Below, piece after piece: positions 59,672 through 64,000 of a stretch of DNA of 64,000 bases (position 1 is the first letter of the stretch; each line of letters opens with the position of its first letter). The notes below the pieces were generated by a model that did not search any database, was not told the origin of the DNA, and saw only the letters and a list, made by a program, of their open reading frames with translations. The DNA lies in contig JAUIRK010000376.1 in the NCBI GenBank assembly GCA_030549495.1, positions 527,501 to 591,500 of the forward strand, in the 5' to 3' direction. Origin of the DNA: Nectonema munidae (Eukaryota > Nematomorpha > Nectonematoida > Nectonematidae). The position numbers and the translations under genes are program-made.

Positions 59672-59881
59672 CTATAAGAGCCAAAAGTTGAAGGGTATAC
59701 AATTAAATAAATACATATTACTAGTCCAAAAATCAGAAAGTTTAAACTTTAATGTTTGATAAAGCTTTGATCTTGTATGATAAGGAGCAAGGGCTAATTT
59801 TTTATTTCTAAGGTCATAATTAATATCTCTAGAAGAAAAATCCAGAATGTGATCAAATATCCTTGGTAACTTACTATTCAA
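59672..59881 (-). pseudogene. LINE C-terminal fragment
   Basis: The minus-strand frame with INYDLRNKKLALAPYHTRSK and LYQTLKFKLSDFW fits the Y(N/D)LRN...R(T/S)...W region near the C-terminus of CR1-like LINE proteins. Nothing else of the element is readable. Confidence 0.4.
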
Positions 59882-60091
59882 AAGTTTATATTTTACATAT
59901 AAAGGAAAATGTGAACCCTCCTAGTGTTGATAATTTTGGAGTAATCCAACTAAATCGCCTTATGTGCTTCTTCGGAACTGATCGCAGTCGTAAGTCAACG
60001 AATTATTGTATTTTAATTAAGTGATGTTAGTTGTGCTGACTTTGATGTTGAAATATCTTAATAATTAAAAGTTTTTTTCGTAATTTTTCGT

Positions 60092-60318
60092 TCATTGAGC
60101 AATTTCTTCTCTTTCGACATAAATTGATTTTTTTAGCCAAATACTAAATTGATGTTCTTTGCCATATGTTTGTCGGTTGACAGGCACTAATCTGTGAATT
60201 CCTTGAGGCTGAATTGTCCAGTGGGCCAATTGTTTTGAGGCCAGATTTGTGCCAGAACCATCAAACAGAAAATAATTACTTGTACACAAATTCTCTCCCT
60301 TTTCAAACATTGATAAGA
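60092..60318 (-). CDS. Unidentified terminal exon-like frame
   Basis: Not recognised. Minus strand, from an acceptor-like CGCGAGCAG|TT to TGA at 60092-60094. It encodes a hydrophilic, protein-like sequence with FEKGENLCTSNYFLFDGSG, QLAHWTIQPQGIHRLVPVN and FSIWLKKS. There is no ATG at the open end, so it is a 3' exon, a retrocopy or a mobile-element remnant. Lies 0.5 kb upstream of the receptor, on the other strand. Confidence 0.35.
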
Positions 60319-60682
60319 GAACTGCTCGCGATTTCAAAATAGTAGCGCTATCATAGCATTACATTAATGCCTCAACAATGCATAGGGATGTCAACGCACA
60401 ACTTTTTTTGTCCGACTTGATTATTGTCTGAAAATATAAGATTCTAAATTACTGAAAAATTAATTATACTTGATGAGGCAAAACATTTTAAAAATAGAAA
60501 TTCAACTGTTCGAGTAAAAAGCGAATCCCATTTTTAAAGAATGGAACAATAAGAAAATTTAATTCAATCGCAATAAAATTTGTCAAAAATTATTTGAAAT
60601 TAGAAAAAATGGAGCGTTCTTTAAACATTGACACTACTTGCGAAAGAGATAGTTTAAAAGACGTTATGACAGTTGAAACTCT

Positions 60683-60690
60683 TATATAAG
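60683..60690 (+). promoter_or_regulatory. Possible TATA box of the receptor gene
   Basis: TATATAAG about 120 bases before the receptor ATG, a plausible distance for a transcript with a short leader. An upstream non-coding exon cannot be excluded. Confidence 0.25.
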
Positions 60691-60811
60691 TGTATGTATT
60701 AATAAAAAATTGTCATTGTATCTCATATGACTTTAGGATTATTATCAACCGGTTGTTATCTCTGCTTGAAAGTCCAAATTTTGCGCTTTCTCACTCACAT
60801 TCCATTTTTAA

Positions 60812-62053
60812 ATGAATGAATCCACCACAAACTTCGTAGCGTCGAGCAATGATGCGACAGCGGAATCTGGAGGTGCGTACAAGACGGAAGAACTGCTAGA
60901 CATCGTTTTTGGCGTGGTGGTTCCCGTGTTCTTCGGGCTGATCTTTGTGATTGGCATCGTCGGCAACTCGCTCGTCGTCTACATCATCAGCACAAAGAAG
61001 CACTTCCACAGCTCCACCAACACCCTGCTCGCCAACCTGGCCATCTCGGATCTCAGCTTCCTGCTCTTCTGTGTCCCCTTCACTGCGACACAGTACGTCC
61101 TTGCTCAGTGGCCATTTTCCAGCTTCACGTGCAAGTTCGTGCAGTACATGATCCACGTGACCGCTTTGTCAAGCTGCTACACCCTCGTCCTCATGGCCAT
61201 CATCCGCTACATTGTGGTGGTTCATCCACTCAAGAGCCTGATTGTGTGCACCGTGAAGAACACAGTCAAGTCTGCGTGCATCGTGTGGGCGCTCAGCTTC
61301 TCGATGAATGCGCCCTGTCTCTTCATCTTCGTCAAGTTCAGGTACAACTTCATGAGTGAGTCGCGCAGCAGTTGCATGATCAATCCATCATTCCTCCTCA
61401 TCACATCCCAACTCTTCAACACCATCTTCTTCACTCTTTGCTTCATCCTGCCTTACTCCATAATCTGCATCCTTTACTACTTCGTTCTACGCGCCCTGTG
61501 GAGTAAGGGGGATGACCTGCTCGTCAAAAATAGCTCCAGCTCACAGGCGATCGAAGAAGTTCGCCGCAACGCTCCCGGTAGCAAACAAATTGCAACGAGC
61601 ACCGTCATGAAGAACAAGCAGAAAGTGACAAAGATGACCATCATCGTGATTGTGGCATTTTTCTTCTGCTGGCTCCCAATCTACTTGATGATTTTCTTTC
61701 GGTTGTTCTCGAAGCGCAACTTCGGCTTCCATTTCGAGTACTTTTACGTTTTCGCCAACTGTCTCGCGTACATGAACTCCTGCATCAATCCAATTTTGTA
61801 CACTTTTTTCTCGAAAAGCTTTCACAAGCAGTTTGCCAGCATCTTTTGTCCGACCTTTCTCAGAGCGTATCTTCCGTGCTGTCGCTTCCAAGAAGAGAAG
61901 AAGGGTATGGCTAAGTCTGGAGCATTATTTCTGCACAAACAAAAGTCGCAGAAGCACAAACTCATCAAGCCTGACGATGTTAGGCCGCCTTACTTCTTGC
62001 CGCTTCAGAGCTCGTTTTCTGAAGTTTACACAATAAAGGAAACAAACTTCTAG
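60812..62053 (+). CDS. Allatostatin-A-type (galanin-like) neuropeptide G-protein-coupled receptor
   Basis: Rhodopsin-class receptor of 413 residues in one exon, expected at the plasma membrane and to bind an FGL-amide allatostatin. Seven membrane segments are visible (TM1 about 32-58, TM2 69-92, TM3 105-128, TM4 152-175, TM5 196-226, TM6 273-299, TM7 308-332). GN at 51-52, Asp80, Trp159, Pro214, FCWLP (285-289) and NPILY (326-330) are present. Cys107 and Cys188 can form the usual disulphide; Cys356/Cys357 may be palmitoylated. FCVPFTAT and CKFVQYMI around TM2/TM3 are strongly reminiscent of insect AstA receptors. Oddity: the DRY/DRF box is I-R-Y (131-133), lacking the acid. Asn2 is a glycosylation site. 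The start is the first ATG after upstream stops. GC content is far above the flanks. Overlapping frames on both strands are shadows. Confidence 0.96.
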   Translation: MNESTTNFVASSNDATAESGGAYKTEELLDIVFGVVVPVFFGLIFVIGIVGNSLVVYIISTKKHFHSSTNTLLANLAISDLSFLLFCVPFTATQYVLAQWPFSSFTCKFVQYMIHVTALSSCYTLVLMAIIRYIVVVHPLKSLIVCTVKNTVKSACIVWALSFSMNAPCLFIFVKFRYNFMSESRSSCMINPSFLLITSQLFNTIFFTLCFILPYSIICILYYFVLRALWSKGDDLLVKNSSSSQAIEEVRRNAPGSKQIATSTVMKNKQKVTKMTIIVIVAFFFCWLPIYLMIFFRLFSKRNFGFHFEYFYVFANCLAYMNSCINPILYTFFSKSFHKQFASIFCPTFLRAYLPCCRFQEEKKGMAKSGALFLHKQKSQKHKLIKPDDVRPPYFLPLQSSFSEVYTIKETNF

Positions 62054-62321
62054 TTTCTACGATTGCGTGTATCTCATTTCTCTATTTTATAAAATTAAAA
62101 TTTCAATACCAGCTTACAATTTTTTTATTATCAATTATTGATTATATCATTAAACAGATCTAGATTTATTTTTAAGCTAAGAAAGGCATAGCTTAAGACA
62201 TCAAAAATTTTATATTTTTCCTTTAGTTTGACTAAGTTAAAATTTTGGAAAGAAATATTAGATAAGCTACGTAGTATCATTTCATGAGATAATAATCAAT
62301 GATTTTGCTTCTAAAGTTAAG

Positions 62322-62392
62322 AATAAAGAATTTGAAATTAGAAAATTGCAAGATTTTATTGATAGTATTTTGTACATAAAGTTTTAAATAAA
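62322..62392 (+). terminator. Polyadenylation signals after the receptor gene
   Basis: AATAAA at 62322-62327 and again at 62387-62392, about 270 and 335 bases after the stop codon. Either could end the transcript. Confidence 0.4.
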
Positions 62393-62399
62393 TATAATT

Positions 62400-63960
62400 T
62401 CATATTTGTAAAACATTACAACACTTTACGTGTATGGATGAGACCCTTTCACCCAAGATGACTTCAAACGAAATTCATTTTTTAACGAGACTCATTTAAG
62501 ATGAACCCTTTGAAGTGTAACACTGTTGTACCAAGAAATGAAAGATGTATGAAAAATTCTCAAAAATTTAACCTCAAACGGTTAAAGGAGCCATCAAATG
62601 TTCTCTTTGTGAACAGGTGGTCCGTTAATGGAAAGTGAATAAACTCAAACAGGATGGCTGAATGAATATGTTTAACGATGCAAAATAGATCGAATAAATG
62701 TTTGAATGATAGAATGAATGAAAATAAAAATAGATCATTTTATTTTTAGCGCAATTAAGCATCAATTTGGAAGTGAATTTTTAAAAGAAAAAAATTATCA
62801 AAAAACTAAAAGCCCATTTTTATTTCGTTCGATGAAAACATTGGCCAAAACAAGAGATCAGCTGAACTATATATGTTTTAAAAAGTCGGGACATTTGATG
62901 AGAATGCGGTAACTCAGTGGAACTAATTATACTTTCAAAACTTTGCAATCTTGCCACAAAAAAATTTTTGTATTTTTTGAAAGAAATTTTGGCATTGCAT
63001 GTATCACTTTCAACAAAAGAGAATATGTCTTCATCCTAACGGAAGAAAAAATATCGGCTACAACTCCTACGAATTTTGCTGCTCCGAATCTTACTTTATC
63101 AAATTTTTTTGCAGTAGTTTTAATGATATACTGAACTTTACAAAAGAGTTAAATAATTTGCTAACTACTTAAAAACTAAGAAAAAATTTCTAAAAAATGA
63201 TAATTTATAACTTTAAATTATTTTTACCTTAATAATACAAAGTTTGATTTTAACCTGCGAAGTATCTCAGTAAGTCCAAATATTTGGAACAAGTAAAAGA
63301 GGATATGTTGAAGTTTGTTAAATCAAATGTTGAGAACTTTTTTTCTAACTTTACGTTTTCAGGCGAAATTTCGCCCTAATAGAAAAGAGAAAACTTGTTC
63401 TGTAAATTTCTATAAGTGCATATGTACAGCTTTTACTTTATATTTTTGTCTTGATAGATAATGTATAAGTTGTTAACGGAAAAGTTTTTATCAAAAATAA
63501 AAGACGTTATCATGTCAAAAGTTCCATATTGAGATAACAAGAAGGAGCATAGGAACACACTATGCCATCATGGTTTAGTTAAAATTAGTAGAGCTGTTCG
63601 TTTTATCCTTAACAAAGTTTTTTTGTGAAGTTTTGTTTCTCGAAATGCTGCCATTAGTAATAATATCATGTGACAATGAGTTTTGAAAAACGCTAAAGTA
63701 TAAATCATTAATGAGATTGCAAATTCCATGTGAACCTTAATTTCAATTAAGACAAAGTTTTTTTGCATTCTGTATCACATATATAGGCAGTGTAAGAATA
63801 AGAGCATGCATTTTCAATATACGAAAAACTTAGAAAGAGTTAAAGCGCTCCAATAATTTAATCCATAAACATCTCATAAAAAACTAAATTAGTAATTTTT
63901 TACAAAATTCTTCACAACACCAATCTGACTAGCACTCTCTTCCATACTTTGCTCACATGT
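62400..63960. other. AT-rich sequence downstream of the receptor
   Basis: Several open frames of about 65 codons on both strands, none with motifs, splice context or codon bias. No other feature recognised. Confidence 0.4.
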
Positions 63961-63962
63961 AT

Positions 63963-64000
<38 letters not shown>
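63963..64000. repeat. (ATC)n microsatellite cut by the window edge
   Basis: At least 12 uninterrupted ATC/TCA units running off the right end, so the true length is unknown. Confidence 0.95.

Noticed and set aside
60896-62036. Several frames of 66-116 codons on both strands over the receptor
   Set aside because: Shadows of the GC-rich receptor coding sequence, with few stops because of composition.

Overview
This is a eukaryotic window: AT-rich, spliced genes, long introns, and many hAT-type DNA transposons, LINE fragments and a tRNA-derived SINE. The best-anchored gene, an intronless allatostatin-A-type receptor near the right end, points to an arthropod. A crustacean such as a copepod is my guess, not something the sequence proves.

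Three host genes can be read with some certainty. (1) Minus strand, 400-6204: the 3' part of a gene for a cysteine-rich, probably secreted protein. Two tandem copies of one Cys-rich module lie on two exons, followed by two tail exons. One intron contains a 1.7-kb perfect (TCTA)n tract. (2) Plus strand, 20603-40957: a ten-exon gene for a secreted M12B (reprolysin/ADAM-like) zinc metalloprotease of 386 residues. It has a signal peptide, a prodomain, a catalytic domain with HEIGHNLGLEHD, and a short C-terminal tail. All nine introns are phase-consistent; most were inflated by mobile elements. (3) Plus strand, 60812-62053: the receptor, 413 residues in one exon, markedly richer in GC than its surroundings.

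Weaker coding signals are listed with low confidence: a possible mini-gene at 6279-7110 (+), an exon-like frame with a CxxC motif at 8112-8428 (+), a CpG-rich island at about 12000-12840 with a textbook splice donor on the minus strand, a signal-peptide frame at 54330 (+), and two possible terminal exons on the minus strand at 59239-59309 and 60092-60318.

The rest is intergenic or intronic DNA built from repeats. These include hAT elements with 8-bp target-site duplications (29842-31026, 39470-39993, 46731-48529, 57373-57646, and probably 40401-40714), a piggyBac-like MITE with 18-bp perfect ends (32463-32586), five copies of one tRNA-derived SINE, LINE reverse-transcriptase remnants of several kinds, a probable solo LTR, and simple repeats including one cut by the right edge. 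No rRNA gene, true tRNA gene, CRISPR array or bacterial-type operon was seen.
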